A stretch of 44,361 nucleotides of DNA from Prevotella sp. (GTDB lineage: Bacteria; Bacteroidota; Bacteroidia; Bacteroidales; Bacteroidaceae), in NCBI GenBank assembly GCA_017395215.1, contig JAFPVW010000195.1, positions 1 to 44,361 on the forward strand, given 5' to 3'. Each line of letters opens with the position of its first letter. Within the stretch, counting starts at the first letter, position 1. Below are positions 8,127-16,963 of this stretch, piece after piece. Under the pieces are notes generated by a model. It worked only from the letters and a program-made list of their open reading frames with translations, had not been told where the DNA came from and searched no databases. A program made the translations under genes and the position numbers.

Positions 8127-10784
8127 CTACATTTTGCAGAGGTGTGCGTATGGGCACGTCTTGCAATGGCTGGTGTCGGCCGTTGGGACAAAGGGTTGTG
8201 AGGGGTCGAAAATCTCGTTTACTTTCTCCACGAACAGTTTGACGAAGCGGTCGCCGTCGGGAGTGGCCACGTCGTCGATGTAGCCGGTGCCGAGCTTCAG
8301 GACGGGGTTGTAGTCGTCGGTGCCCGCATGCTGGATGAAGAGCAGGGCGGGGGCTACGGGGAGCGGCTGCGGGGACTGCGTAGGCGCAGCAGCACGGCGG
8401 ACGTGCTGACTCTTGCTGACGATGCGGGCGTAGAGGAGCGTCTGGAGGTAATAGTCGGTGTGGTCGGCAAGCTTGGCGGGGTCGAAGATGTCGTCGATGG
8501 TCTTGATGGGGCGCAGCCGATAGGCGCTGGTCTTGTAGTCGATGACGCGTATCTGCTCGCCGTCGCCGAAGTTGACGCGGTCGAGGCGGTCGACGCGCCC
8601 GCCGGCCTTGACGGTCATGCCGACGGAGGGTACGGGCAGCGACTGGGCAACATCGTGCTCGAGCTCGAGGATGGTGAAGGGTGCAAGCCGGCGGTCGACC
8701 TCGACGAGCTGTCGCAGGTAGTGGATGATGACCTCGCGGTTGATGACGGCCATGCCGCCCTGGGGCACGTCGCCGTTGAACTCGTCGTTGAAGGCCTTGT
8801 CGACGGCCCGCTCAATGTCGACCTTTGTCTTCAGGAGTTCGTCCAGGTCGGAGGCCACGATGTGGGGATTGCGCTGCTTGAGCTGTTCGTAGAGTATCTG
8901 GGCAGCATTGTGGAAGATGTTGCCGAAGACGCGGTTGTCGATGACGCCGTCCTCGGTGTCGTCGGGCTCGCGCAGCCCCTCTACATAGCAGAAGTAGAAC
9001 ATCAGGGGACAGCGCATATAGCGGTTGACGGCCGTCGGCGAAAGGATGGAACTGGCAAAGCGGCGGCGCAGCGTATCGACGACGGCGGGCGACTTCTCGA
9101 CGGTCTGCGGGCGGCGAAGCCTGACGCTCTGACCGGCCTGCAGGGTGCGGTGCGCTATCTTGTGACAGGTGTCCTCAACCGTCAGCTGGAGCATGTAGCG
9201 GCTCATCTCGGAGCTCTGGCCGTCGACGGTGGCATTGGAATAGACAATGGTGACATCGGTGGCGCGGCTCAGCAGCCGGTAGAAGTAGTAGGCGTAGATG
9301 GCCGACTTATGGTCGGCAGTTGTCAGTCCGAAGGCGTGGCGAAGCGAGTAGGGGATGAACGACGAGTCGGTGATGCCGCGGGGCATGTTGCCCTCGTTGG
9401 TCGAGAGCAGCAGCAGGTGGTCGAAGTCGAGGTTGCGCGTCTCGAGCACACCCATCACCTGAATGCCGACGGCGGGCTCACCGTGGAAGGGGATTGACGT
9501 CTGCTGGATGAGCTGGCCGACAAGTCGCTGCAGCGTGATGGCGTCGACCCGCAGGTCGCCGCTGTCGATGAGGTTCTGGAGTCGCGTCAGCAGCGTGTAG
9601 GTGCGGAAGCAGGCTTCGGCCTTGAAGGGACTGTCGGCAGTCTCGGGCTCCTTGGCCAGCTGGGTAATGCGGCTGATGACCTCGCTGAGCGGGTGCTGGC
9701 GAATGAGCCGCTCGACGAGCGATGCCACGTAGGTCTGCTGCAGCGGGTAGCCGGTGGTGATGTTGACGCTGTCAACGGCTGCGGGCAGACAATGGACGAC
9801 GGTGGGCAGCAGGGCTTCGTTGCAGAGCACGATGGCCGTCCGGCGTCCGTCGCTGATGCGCTCGGGAACGTCCTGCAGCCATTGGCTGATGTAGCGTGCC
9901 TGAATGTCTTCGGTCGGGGCGGCTGCAAATGTTATCTGCTTGGGGCGCTGGTAGTTACGGTAGATGCCGTCATCGTCGACAGGCAGTTCGTTGGGGAAGT
10001 CGCTCAGGTACTGGCTGATGAAGTGGCAGGCCTCAGCCTTCATGTAATAGTGGTCGAAGTCCCAGTAGAAGCGGGCCTTGCCCTCGGCCTTCAAGTAGGC
10101 AAAGAGGCGCTGCTCGACGGTCTGCAGCATGTTGAAGCCGACGAAGAGGTAAAGCCCCCCTGAATCCCCCCAGAAGGGGGATTTCTGGAGCTGCTCCGCA
10201 ACTTGGCGGTAGAGGGCGCCCTCGTAGGCCAGGTGCTGGTCGGCGAGCCGCCGGTTGAAGTTGTGGTAGATGTCGCCCATGCGCGACCAGAGCCGCAGGA
10301 AACGCTCCTTGAGCAGCGTGTTGTGGTCGTCGGTGAAGTTCGAGAAGAACTTGCGAATGACGTCGCGCTGCTCCTGGCTGAGATAGCTGACGTCGTCGAA
10401 CTCGCGATAGTCGCGCAGGTTGGCGAACACCTTGTCGGCAGGTGCCATGTGCTTGTCGATGTCGTCGAAGTCGGTCAGCAGCAGCTGTCCCCAGCCGTAG
10501 AAGTGGTCCAGGGTCTCGTCGAAGCCCGTCACCTCGACGTAGGAGCGGTGCAGGTCGCAGACAAGCTTGATGGGGTCGGCGACGGTCAGCTCCGACTGGC
10601 TGCGGAACAACTGGCTGATGGTGATGTAGGCCGGCGACCAGACGGGGCGGCCCGCCAGCCTGACCAGAGCCTCGTTGAGGAAGAGCGAGGCGCGCTTGTT
10701 GGGGAAGACGACCACCAGGCGCGAGAGGTCGGTGCCGTACTTACGGATGATATCTTCGGCTACGTATTCGAGGAACGTTTTCAT
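8127..10784 (-). CDS. addB: AddB-like PD-(D/E)XK nuclease subunit
   Basis: This 885 aa protein appears to be the AddB partner of the AddAB helicase-nuclease that processes double-strand ends for recombination. The C-terminal nuclease shows GNIFHNAAQ, the VIDYKTS catalytic strand, and four cysteines placed like the iron-sulphur cluster of AddB: one in YMRCPLMF and three in HCKTCPYAHLC at the very end. The N-terminus (VVFPNKRASLFLNEAL) matches an inactivated helicase-like fold. Its start overlaps the addA stop by 4 bases (ATGA). Around residues 201-212 it contains a C/G-rich palindromic repeat read in frame (KSPFWGDSGGL). Confidence 0.85.
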   Translation of the reverse strand: MKTFLEYVAEDIIRKYGTDLSRLVVVFPNKRASLFLNEALVRLAGRPVWSPAYITISQLFRSQSELTVADPIKLVCDLHRSYVEVTGFDETLDHFYGWGQLLLTDFDDIDKHMAPADKVFANLRDYREFDDVSYLSQEQRDVIRKFFSNFTDDHNTLLKERFLRLWSRMGDIYHNFNRRLADQHLAYEGALYRQVAEQLQKSPFWGDSGGLYLFVGFNMLQTVEQRLFAYLKAEGKARFYWDFDHYYMKAEACHFISQYLSDFPNELPVDDDGIYRNYQRPKQITFAAAPTEDIQARYISQWLQDVPERISDGRRTAIVLCNEALLPTVVHCLPAAVDSVNITTGYPLQQTYVASLVERLIRQHPLSEVISRITQLAKEPETADSPFKAEACFRTYTLLTRLQNLIDSGDLRVDAITLQRLVGQLIQQTSIPFHGEPAVGIQVMGVLETRNLDFDHLLLLSTNEGNMPRGITDSSFIPYSLRHAFGLTTADHKSAIYAYYFYRLLSRATDVTIVYSNATVDGQSSEMSRYMLQLTVEDTCHKIAHRTLQAGQSVRLRRPQTVEKSPAVVDTLRRRFASSILSPTAVNRYMRCPLMFYFCYVEGLREPDDTEDGVIDNRVFGNIFHNAAQILYEQLKQRNPHIVASDLDELLKTKVDIERAVDKAFNDEFNGDVPQGGMAVINREVIIHYLRQLVEVDRRLAPFTILELEHDVAQSLPVPSVGMTVKAGGRVDRLDRVNFGDGEQIRVIDYKTSAYRLRPIKTIDDIFDPAKLADHTDYYLQTLLYARIVSKSQHVRRAAAPTQSPQPLPVAPALLFIQHAGTDDYNPVLKLGTGYIDDVATPDGDRFVKLFVEKVNEIFDPSQPFVPTADTSHCKTCPYAHLCKM
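10151..10187. repeat. C/G-rich palindromic repeat inside addB
   Basis: AATCCCCC (10163-10170) and GGGGGATT (10176-10183) form a palindromic core within a run of C and then G tracts unlike the surrounding coding sequence. It stays in frame and encodes KSPFWGDSGGL. Confidence 0.65.
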
Positions 10785-13700
10785 ACTTTTTCAATCTTGT
10801 TGCTATAGACATACCACAGGTAGCCCTCGACGCAGGTGTGGCCCATCTGCCCGAGCAGCTGCATGTACTCCCTGACCTGATCGTGATACTCCTGGCGCGG
10901 ACGGCCGAACTTGAAGTCGACGACTATCCACCGGCTGCCGTCGGTCATGACGCGGTCGGGGCGGCGCTCGACGACGTGGCCGCCGGCATCGACACTCAGG
11001 ATGGTACACTCGTTGAAGAGCGTCCAGCGGGCAGAGAACCAGTCGGCCACCTGCGGGTGCTCCAGCCGCTTGCGGAGCATCAGCCGCAGTCGCTCGACGG
11101 TGATGAGGTCGTCGTAGATGACACCCTCCTGCTCAAGCTGCTGCAGGGCAGCGCCGACGTCGTCAGAGGTTCGGATGGTCGAGAAGATGCGGTGCAGCAC
11201 GTTGCCCAGCTGGATGTAGCTTGTGGCGTTGGCCTGCTCGTCGTCGCCGCTGATGAAGTCGCGGCTCTGGTTGCTCTGCCGGAATACGGCCTTAGGCTCA
11301 TGGGCGGCAACAGAAACGGGGTAGGGGACCGACGGCTGGAGGAACGGATTGTCGTTGGCGGCGGGCTGCTTCTGCTGACTGACGGCAGCAGGCGCTGACA
11401 GCGTACCGTATTCATAGACGATGGGGGCCGACGCGTCGTCACTGGCCGAGAGCTCACCGTCTTCGAGCGTCAGCACGGGCAGCACCTGCTCGATGATTTC
11501 GGAACGAGAGTTCTTGGCTCCGCGACGGCCAAAGACGAAGAGACCGCTGCGGGCACGGGTGAAGTCGACGTAGAGCAGGTTGAGGTTGTCGACGACATTC
11601 TGCAGATGCTCGTGGTGGTAGTCGTCGTCGTAGATGGTGCCCACCATGCCGCTCTTGCTGTAGTCGATGGGCGCAATGGGCAGGTCGCTGAAGGGCTGCT
11701 CGTCGGGATAGCACCAAAGCACGTTGCCCGACTTCTCCATCTGCCAGTCGCAGAAGGGGCTGAGCACGTAGTCGAACTCCAGTCCCTTCGACTTGTGGAT
11801 GCTGATGATGCGCACGCCGTCGGTGACGTCGCTCTGAATGGTCTTGCGGCAGATGTCGCTCTCCCACAGCTTGAGGAACTCGTCGATGGTGGCCGCATTC
11901 TCGGCCGTGTACTTGCGCAGCTGGTCGAAGAATGCGCAGACGTAGGCCGTCTGCTCGTCGAAGCGGTCGAGGCCCAAGCCGGCAAACAGCTGCTCGGCCG
12001 TCTCGTAGAGCGACTGGCTGGCGGGTGTCTGTTCGAGCACGGAGATGTCGCCGCAGTTCTTCCTGAGAAAGGCGCGCGCCAACTGGTCGTCGGGATTCCT
12101 GAGCAGTCGCAGGGCCTGGACGATGATGTTCACCGAGGGCGACGCATCGAGCCGGAAGGCTTCGTCGCTGACGATGCTGACCTCGGGCAGATGCTCGGCA
12201 AAGTAATTGGCGATGACGGGAATATAGCTGTTGACGCGCACGAGGATGGCTATCTTCGTCTGCTGAATACCTTGGGCGATGAGGCGCGCAATGGTATCGA
12301 CCAGCCGTTGCAGCGTCTGCTCCTGATAGTCGTCGGCGGGCAGCAGTTCGATGTGCACGTAGCCGGCATCGGGCTTGCCGTCGGGAATCATCTGCCCGAC
12401 GTCCTGATAGGCGCGCTGCAGCTGGTCGGCCTCGGGCTGCTCCTCGAGCTTCTCGTATTCCATTTGGGCGGCCTCGGTGAAGAAGGCGTTGTTGAAGGCT
12501 ATGATCCTGCGTTCCGAGCGGCGGTTGGTCTTCAGCGACTCGGTCTGGATCATCTCCTGATGGAACTGCTGCTCAATATCGTTCAGCAGCCGCCAGTCGC
12601 CGCTGCGCCAGCGGTAGATGCTCTGCTTGACGTCGCCCACGATGAGGTTCTCGCTGTCGCGATGGCTCATCGTCTCGAGCAGCAGGACGCGGAAGTTCTG
12701 CCACTGAACAGTCGAGGTGTCCTGAAACTCGTCGATCATGACGTGCTGCAGCTGTGCGCCAATCTTCTCGAAGATGAAGGGTGAGTCCTGTTCGCTGATA
12801 AGCGCATTCAGCAGCTTCTGCGTGTCGCTGAGCAGGAACCGGTTGGCCTCGTCGTTCAGCGCGCGTACCTTATTCTCAATACTGCTGAGCAGGCGCACCT
12901 GGTTGAGATGGCGCAGCGTGAGCACCGCCGACTGATATAGTTTCCAGCATTTAGGGCGTTCGTCGCAGGCCAGCCGCAGCGTGGGAATCAGCTGGCTGTC
13001 GGCCAGCATGTGGATGTCGGCACGGCGCTGATGCGTCTTGGTGTACCACTTCGTAGGGTCGTCCATGCACTTGGCAACCGTCGTGTTGACGATGCTCTCG
13101 TCGAAGATGCCGTCCTTGAGCTTGAAGAAGAAGCTGGCAATGCCCCGCCGCTTGCCAGCCAAGTCCTCGTAGGTGAGCCCCTCCTCTTCGAGCGTGCAGA
13201 AGAAGGAGTCGGCAATGGTGAGCATGCGCTCCTTGGCGGCATCGCGTACGTCGCGCAGCTTCTTGGTGTACGTGTCGAAGAAGTCCTCCTGCTGCAGCTT
13301 CTGGCTGAGTTCGCGGCTGATGTTCTTGTAGTTGTCCAGGAAGATGGTCTTTCCGAACTGCTTGATCTTGCCGATGACGTTCCACGACTGGTCGTCGGAG
13401 ATGTTCTCCATGATGTAGCGCATGATCCAGATGAGCATCACGTCGGTGGTCTTCAGGTCGTCGATAATCTCGTCGACGGCCATTTCCTCCACCTGCGCGT
13501 CGTTCAGTCCGATGCGGAGGTTGGCGGTCAGGTCGAGCTCGCGGGCCAGGTTGCGCAGCACGCTCTGGAAGAACGTGTCGATAGTCATCACGCGGAAGTG
13601 GTTGTAGTTGTGCAGCAGCAGCGAGAGAGCCTGGCCTGCCCGCTCGCTGACGAAGGCCGGCGAGGCGTCGAGCCTGCGGCACACCTCCTGCATGTAGGTG

Positions 13701-13909
13701 TCGGAGTCGGGCAGCTGCTGCCAGATGCCGTAGAGCTGGCTCAGTATGCGCGTCTTCATCTCCTCGGTCGCCTTGTTGGTGAAGGTGACGGCAAGGATGT
13801 TGCGGTACGACGCCGGATTCTGCACCACGAGCTTGATGTACTGTACGGCGAGCGCAAACGTCTTGCCGCTGCCCGCTGATGCCTTGTATACGGTTAGGGG
13901 TTTTACCAT
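10781..13909 (-). CDS. addA: AddA-like UvrD-family helicase-nuclease
   Basis: The 1042 aa protein is the helicase-nuclease partner of AddB. Superfamily 1A motifs are all visible: Walker A ASAGSGKTFAL (residues 10-20), VTFTNKATEEMK, TIDTFF, Walker B MIDEFQDTSTVQW (about 392), VGDVKQSIYRWRSGDW, ISIHKSKGLEFDYVL (about 700) and LLYVDFTRARSGLFVFG. The C-terminal part, with RWIVVDFKFG followed by YHDQVREYMQLL, is a PD-(D/E)XK nuclease. Its start overlaps the end of the upstream DUF5686 gene by 7 bases, and its stop overlaps addB, so the three look like one transcript. Confidence 0.9.
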   Translation of the reverse strand: MVKPLTVYKASAGSGKTFALAVQYIKLVVQNPASYRNILAVTFTNKATEEMKTRILSQLYGIWQQLPDSDTYMQEVCRRLDASPAFVSERAGQALSLLLHNYNHFRVMTIDTFFQSVLRNLARELDLTANLRIGLNDAQVEEMAVDEIIDDLKTTDVMLIWIMRYIMENISDDQSWNVIGKIKQFGKTIFLDNYKNISRELSQKLQQEDFFDTYTKKLRDVRDAAKERMLTIADSFFCTLEEEGLTYEDLAGKRRGIASFFFKLKDGIFDESIVNTTVAKCMDDPTKWYTKTHQRRADIHMLADSQLIPTLRLACDERPKCWKLYQSAVLTLRHLNQVRLLSSIENKVRALNDEANRFLLSDTQKLLNALISEQDSPFIFEKIGAQLQHVMIDEFQDTSTVQWQNFRVLLLETMSHRDSENLIVGDVKQSIYRWRSGDWRLLNDIEQQFHQEMIQTESLKTNRRSERRIIAFNNAFFTEAAQMEYEKLEEQPEADQLQRAYQDVGQMIPDGKPDAGYVHIELLPADDYQEQTLQRLVDTIARLIAQGIQQTKIAILVRVNSYIPVIANYFAEHLPEVSIVSDEAFRLDASPSVNIIVQALRLLRNPDDQLARAFLRKNCGDISVLEQTPASQSLYETAEQLFAGLGLDRFDEQTAYVCAFFDQLRKYTAENAATIDEFLKLWESDICRKTIQSDVTDGVRIISIHKSKGLEFDYVLSPFCDWQMEKSGNVLWCYPDEQPFSDLPIAPIDYSKSGMVGTIYDDDYHHEHLQNVVDNLNLLYVDFTRARSGLFVFGRRGAKNSRSEIIEQVLPVLTLEDGELSASDDASAPIVYEYGTLSAPAAVSQQKQPAANDNPFLQPSVPYPVSVAAHEPKAVFRQSNQSRDFISGDDEQANATSYIQLGNVLHRIFSTIRTSDDVGAALQQLEQEGVIYDDLITVERLRLMLRKRLEHPQVADWFSARWTLFNECTILSVDAGGHVVERRPDRVMTDGSRWIVVDFKFGRPRQEYHDQVREYMQLLGQMGHTCVEGYLWYVYSNKIEKV

Positions 13910-15933
13910 CGTCTGAAGAGTTCAAAGGTGAATTTACAGCCAAAGTCCTGATACTCAGTCCGCAGGAAACTGGCAAACAGGCCTATCGACACGAGCCGGG
14001 TGGTAAAGCCGTAGCCGACTTCGTAGTAGGGGCGGGTGTTTTCAAGGCTCAATGCGCTGAGATAGAAGCGCTCCTTCTCGAAAAAGTGGCCAATGAGCGG
14101 GAACCACGACATCACGAGGAAGGGCGACTCGTAGCTGAAGTTGGCGCGCGCGTAGTAGCTCGATTCGTTATACCAGCGGCTGGTCAGCAGCTGGAAGTTT
14201 CCCGTCCAGTCGTCGTCCCAGCCTTCGGGCAGCTTGTCGTCGCGGAAGTGGATGTAGTCGACGAAGTAGCTGTCCTTCTTGCGGCTGTAGAAACCAAAGC
14301 CCAGTTTGGCGTTAATCTTCCTGAGCGGATGAATGTCGTACTTGATGGAACCGTCGAACTCCCAGCGCTCGTAGTCGAGGTCCGACTTGAGTATGCCCTC
14401 GATGCCCCGCTCATAGTCGACGGAGAGTGTCGGGCCCTTGCGCCAAGGCGACAGTTTTACTGAAAGCATCGGCGCGAAGCTGTTGAATACGTGCTGCTTA
14501 CCAAACTTCTTGAGCTCTTCAGGACGATAGGCCACGCGGTGGTGATAGGTGAAGCCGCTGGTAATCTCAAGCCAGTTGAAGGCTACCACGTTGTTGCTCA
14601 CGGTCAGGTAGTTGTCGTCGAAGAGATGCATGTCATCGTCCAAGTCAATCGTGTCGCCATACTCCCGCCTGATGTCGTCGGTGATGTAGCTGTTGCCGAT
14701 GCGGTTGCCGTTACCATAGATGACCTGCACCTGGCCGTTACGCTTGGGGTTGTAGTTGAAGTAGAGGGGCAGGGTGAAGTAGGGCTTCTTGTACTTGAAG
14801 TTGTAGCCTAAGCGTGGGTTGAACTCAAAATAGCGGTGGGCGTTGAAGTAGTATTCAGCACCTAACTTGATTTTATAGGAGAAACCGTGCGTGCTGCTAT
14901 AGCTGACGTATTGCGGATTGACGATTGGCGACAGCTTCAGGTAGGCACGGTCGGTACGGTAGCGTATGCTGGTGACGAGGTTGTCGCCGATGGCGTCTTG
15001 AAGCACGTCTTTGGCGAAGTTGAACTTCTTCGGTACGGTGTCCACCACCTGGGTTGTGTCAGGCTTGTGGCGCTCTGCGTATTCGTTGAGGATATGCCTC
15101 TCCTGTGAGGTCAGCGGAATAGGGCGTATAGAGTCCATGAGCTCCAGACTGAAAACGTCGTTGACAGAGTCGGGGAGGTTGACGGGACAGTCGTAGACCG
15201 CCTCTAACGTGGAGTATATCTTGTTGCCCATGAAATAGAATATGACATTCGTCTTGCACTCTTTGGGCAGCAGGGAGCGGGCCCCTTCTGTGCCCTGAGT
15301 TGTCTCGGTGTGGAAGCGTATCATGTCAAATTCTCCGTTGAATATGGCTTTTGTGATGCGTCCAGTCTCGATGTCTACGTATGCCTGACCGGAAACCAGT
15401 TGGGTGTTGTCAGGCAGACGTGGCTTGAATTCAACGATAACCTTGTCGTTAATGCTGGGCAGCACATTGTAGTGGTAGAATCGCCGGTTATAGCGGTTGA
15501 ACGGCGACAAGATGTGGTCGCTGTACAGACAGACATCATAGATGTTGGGCGTCATGAACTCGACGACGGTGGGCAGCGCCTTGCGGTTGTGGCGTATGGT
15601 GCTGTAGCTCACCTGCCGCTTCTTCTCGTAGTCGTTGATGTCGTTGAAACGCAGCTTGTTATAGGATTCCGATACGAGGTAGCGGGCACCTTCAGCTATT
15701 GAATACATCGATGGCACGAGCCAGAGCGTAGAGTTGCGCCGCCAGACGTTGAAGTTGCTCTTGACGTACACATTGGTGGTAAGTCCTGCGACATCGTTGG
15801 TGGTGTAGTTACGCCTGTAACTGAACATACGCCTGAGGACGAGAGAGTCGATAGAACTCCTCGAAAACACAGTGCTGGGCATACCTATGAGTATGCCCAG
15901 CACGATGACGGTTATCCACTTATGGCATTTCAC
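13903..15933 (-). CDS. DUF5686-family outer-membrane protein
   Basis: The 676 aa protein has a signal peptide (ITVIVLGILIGMPSTVFS) and a C-terminal half of alternating aromatic strands ending in phenylalanine and tryptophan (FTFELFRRW), as in outer-membrane beta-barrels. I assign it to DUF5686, a Bacteroidetes family often with an N-terminal carboxypeptidase-regulatory-like domain; that domain seems absent here. Function unknown. Translation starts at a GTG (15933), needed to keep the signal peptide. A good promoter lies only 5 bp upstream, so the mRNA may be leaderless. addA begins 7 bases before its stop. Confidence 0.75.
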   Translation of the reverse strand: MKCHKWITVIVLGILIGMPSTVFSRSSIDSLVLRRMFSYRRNYTTNDVAGLTTNVYVKSNFNVWRRNSTLWLVPSMYSIAEGARYLVSESYNKLRFNDINDYEKKRQVSYSTIRHNRKALPTVVEFMTPNIYDVCLYSDHILSPFNRYNRRFYHYNVLPSINDKVIVEFKPRLPDNTQLVSGQAYVDIETGRITKAIFNGEFDMIRFHTETTQGTEGARSLLPKECKTNVIFYFMGNKIYSTLEAVYDCPVNLPDSVNDVFSLELMDSIRPIPLTSQERHILNEYAERHKPDTTQVVDTVPKKFNFAKDVLQDAIGDNLVTSIRYRTDRAYLKLSPIVNPQYVSYSSTHGFSYKIKLGAEYYFNAHRYFEFNPRLGYNFKYKKPYFTLPLYFNYNPKRNGQVQVIYGNGNRIGNSYITDDIRREYGDTIDLDDDMHLFDDNYLTVSNNVVAFNWLEITSGFTYHHRVAYRPEELKKFGKQHVFNSFAPMLSVKLSPWRKGPTLSVDYERGIEGILKSDLDYERWEFDGSIKYDIHPLRKINAKLGFGFYSRKKDSYFVDYIHFRDDKLPEGWDDDWTGNFQLLTSRWYNESSYYARANFSYESPFLVMSWFPLIGHFFEKERFYLSALSLENTRPYYEVGYGFTTRLVSIGLFASFLRTEYQDFGCKFTFELFRRW

Positions 15934-15938
15934 GACGA

Positions 15939-15969
15939 CAAAATTACTGATAAATTTTGAAGTCGCAAA
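15939..15969 (-). promoter_or_regulatory. Promoter for the DUF5686-addA-addB operon
   Basis: On the minus strand TAATTTTG (15946-15939) and TTTG (15969-15966) are separated by exactly 19 nt. The box ends 5 nt before the GTG start codon. Confidence 0.65.
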
Positions 15970-15973
15970 ATTT

Positions 15974-16846
15974 TTAGCCCAAATACTTCATCAAAATCTT
16001 CGCATTGCCCGAATCGCGCAGCTTGGCAATGCTCTTTTCACGAATCTGGCGCACGCGCTCACGCGTTAGTCCCAGCTGGTCGCCAATCTCCTCAAGGCCC
16101 TTCTCGTGGCAGCCGATGCCGAAGCACTCGCGGATGATGGTAATCTCGCGCTCCTTCAGCACCTTGTTCAGTACGGTGTTCAGCTCCTGGGCCATTGACT
16201 CATGGTCGACCTGGCGGTCGGTACGCGAGTCGTCGCCCGAGGCCATTACGTCGAGCATGCAGTTGTCCTCGCCGTCCTGGAAGGGGGCATCAATCGACAC
16301 GTGGTGGCTGTCGGCCTGCATCGACTGTCCGATCTTGTCCTCGTCGATGGAGGTCATCTCAGCCAGCTCCTGTACGGAGGGATGGCGCTGGTGCTCCTGC
16401 TCGAATTTATTGATTTCGTGGTTAATCTTGTTGAGCGAGCCCACCTGATTCAGCGGCAGGCGCACGATGCGGCTCTGCTCGGCGATGGCCTGCAGAATTG
16501 ACTGGCGGATCCACCAGACGGCGTATGAGATGAATTTGAAGCCACGCGTCTCGTCGAACTTCTGGGCTGCCTTGATCAGGCCGATGTTGCCCTCGTCGAT
16601 GAGGTCGGTCAGTGTCAGGCCCTGATGCTGGTATTGCTTGGCCACCGACACGACGAAGCGCAGGTTTGCGGTGACGAGCTTGTCCTTGGCGCGCTCACCC
16701 TCGGGGCCGCCCTTGCGGATTTTCTGTGCCAGCTCGATTTCCTCGTCTATGCTAATAAGCGGTGCACGACCAATTTCTACCAGATACTTGTCGAGAGCCT
16801 CACTCGAACGATTGGTGATACTCTTCTGAATCTTTAGTTGTCTCAT
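15974..16846 (-). CDS. rpoD: Primary sigma factor, Bacteroidetes type
   Basis: The 290 aa protein is the vegetative sigma factor. Region 1.2 (ALDKYLVEIGRAPLIS), region 2 (ANLRFVVSVAKQYQHQGLTL, DLIDEGNIGLIKAA, GFKFISYAVWWIRQSI), region 3 and the region 4 helix-turn-helix (LEEIGDQLGLTRERVRQIRE) follow in order. Region 1.1 and the long non-conserved insert of proteobacterial sigma70 are missing, as expected in this phylum. It reads the TTTG/TAnnTTTG promoters seen across the window. A -7 box lies 71 bp upstream. Confidence 0.96.
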   Translation of the reverse strand: MRQLKIQKSITNRSSEALDKYLVEIGRAPLISIDEEIELAQKIRKGGPEGERAKDKLVTANLRFVVSVAKQYQHQGLTLTDLIDEGNIGLIKAAQKFDETRGFKFISYAVWWIRQSILQAIAEQSRIVRLPLNQVGSLNKINHEINKFEQEHQRHPSVQELAEMTSIDEDKIGQSMQADSHHVSIDAPFQDGEDNCMLDVMASGDDSRTDRQVDHESMAQELNTVLNKVLKEREITIIRECFGIGCHEKGLEEIGDQLGLTRERVRQIREKSIAKLRDSGNAKILMKYLG

Positions 16847-16917
16847 GATTATCCTTCTTTCCTCTTTAAACGCCTGAAAATCAGACTAATATACGTATAT
16901 TATCTTCTAAAGCGGTG

Positions 16918-16925
16918 CAAATTTA
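16918..16925 (-). promoter_or_regulatory. Probable -7 box for rpoD
   Basis: TAAATTTG on the minus strand fits TAnnTTTG; the -33 region is only weakly matched (ATTG at about 16951-16948). Confidence 0.45.
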
Positions 16926-16963
16926 CGAAAAAAAACGTTAAGTCGCTCAATTATTAACAACTT

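Noticed and set aside
8328-9497. A long plus-strand open frame within addB, and similar ones opposite addA, uvrA and proS
   Set aside because: They are Val/Asp/Gly/Leu-rich shadows of strongly biased coding sequence, without motifs or promoters.
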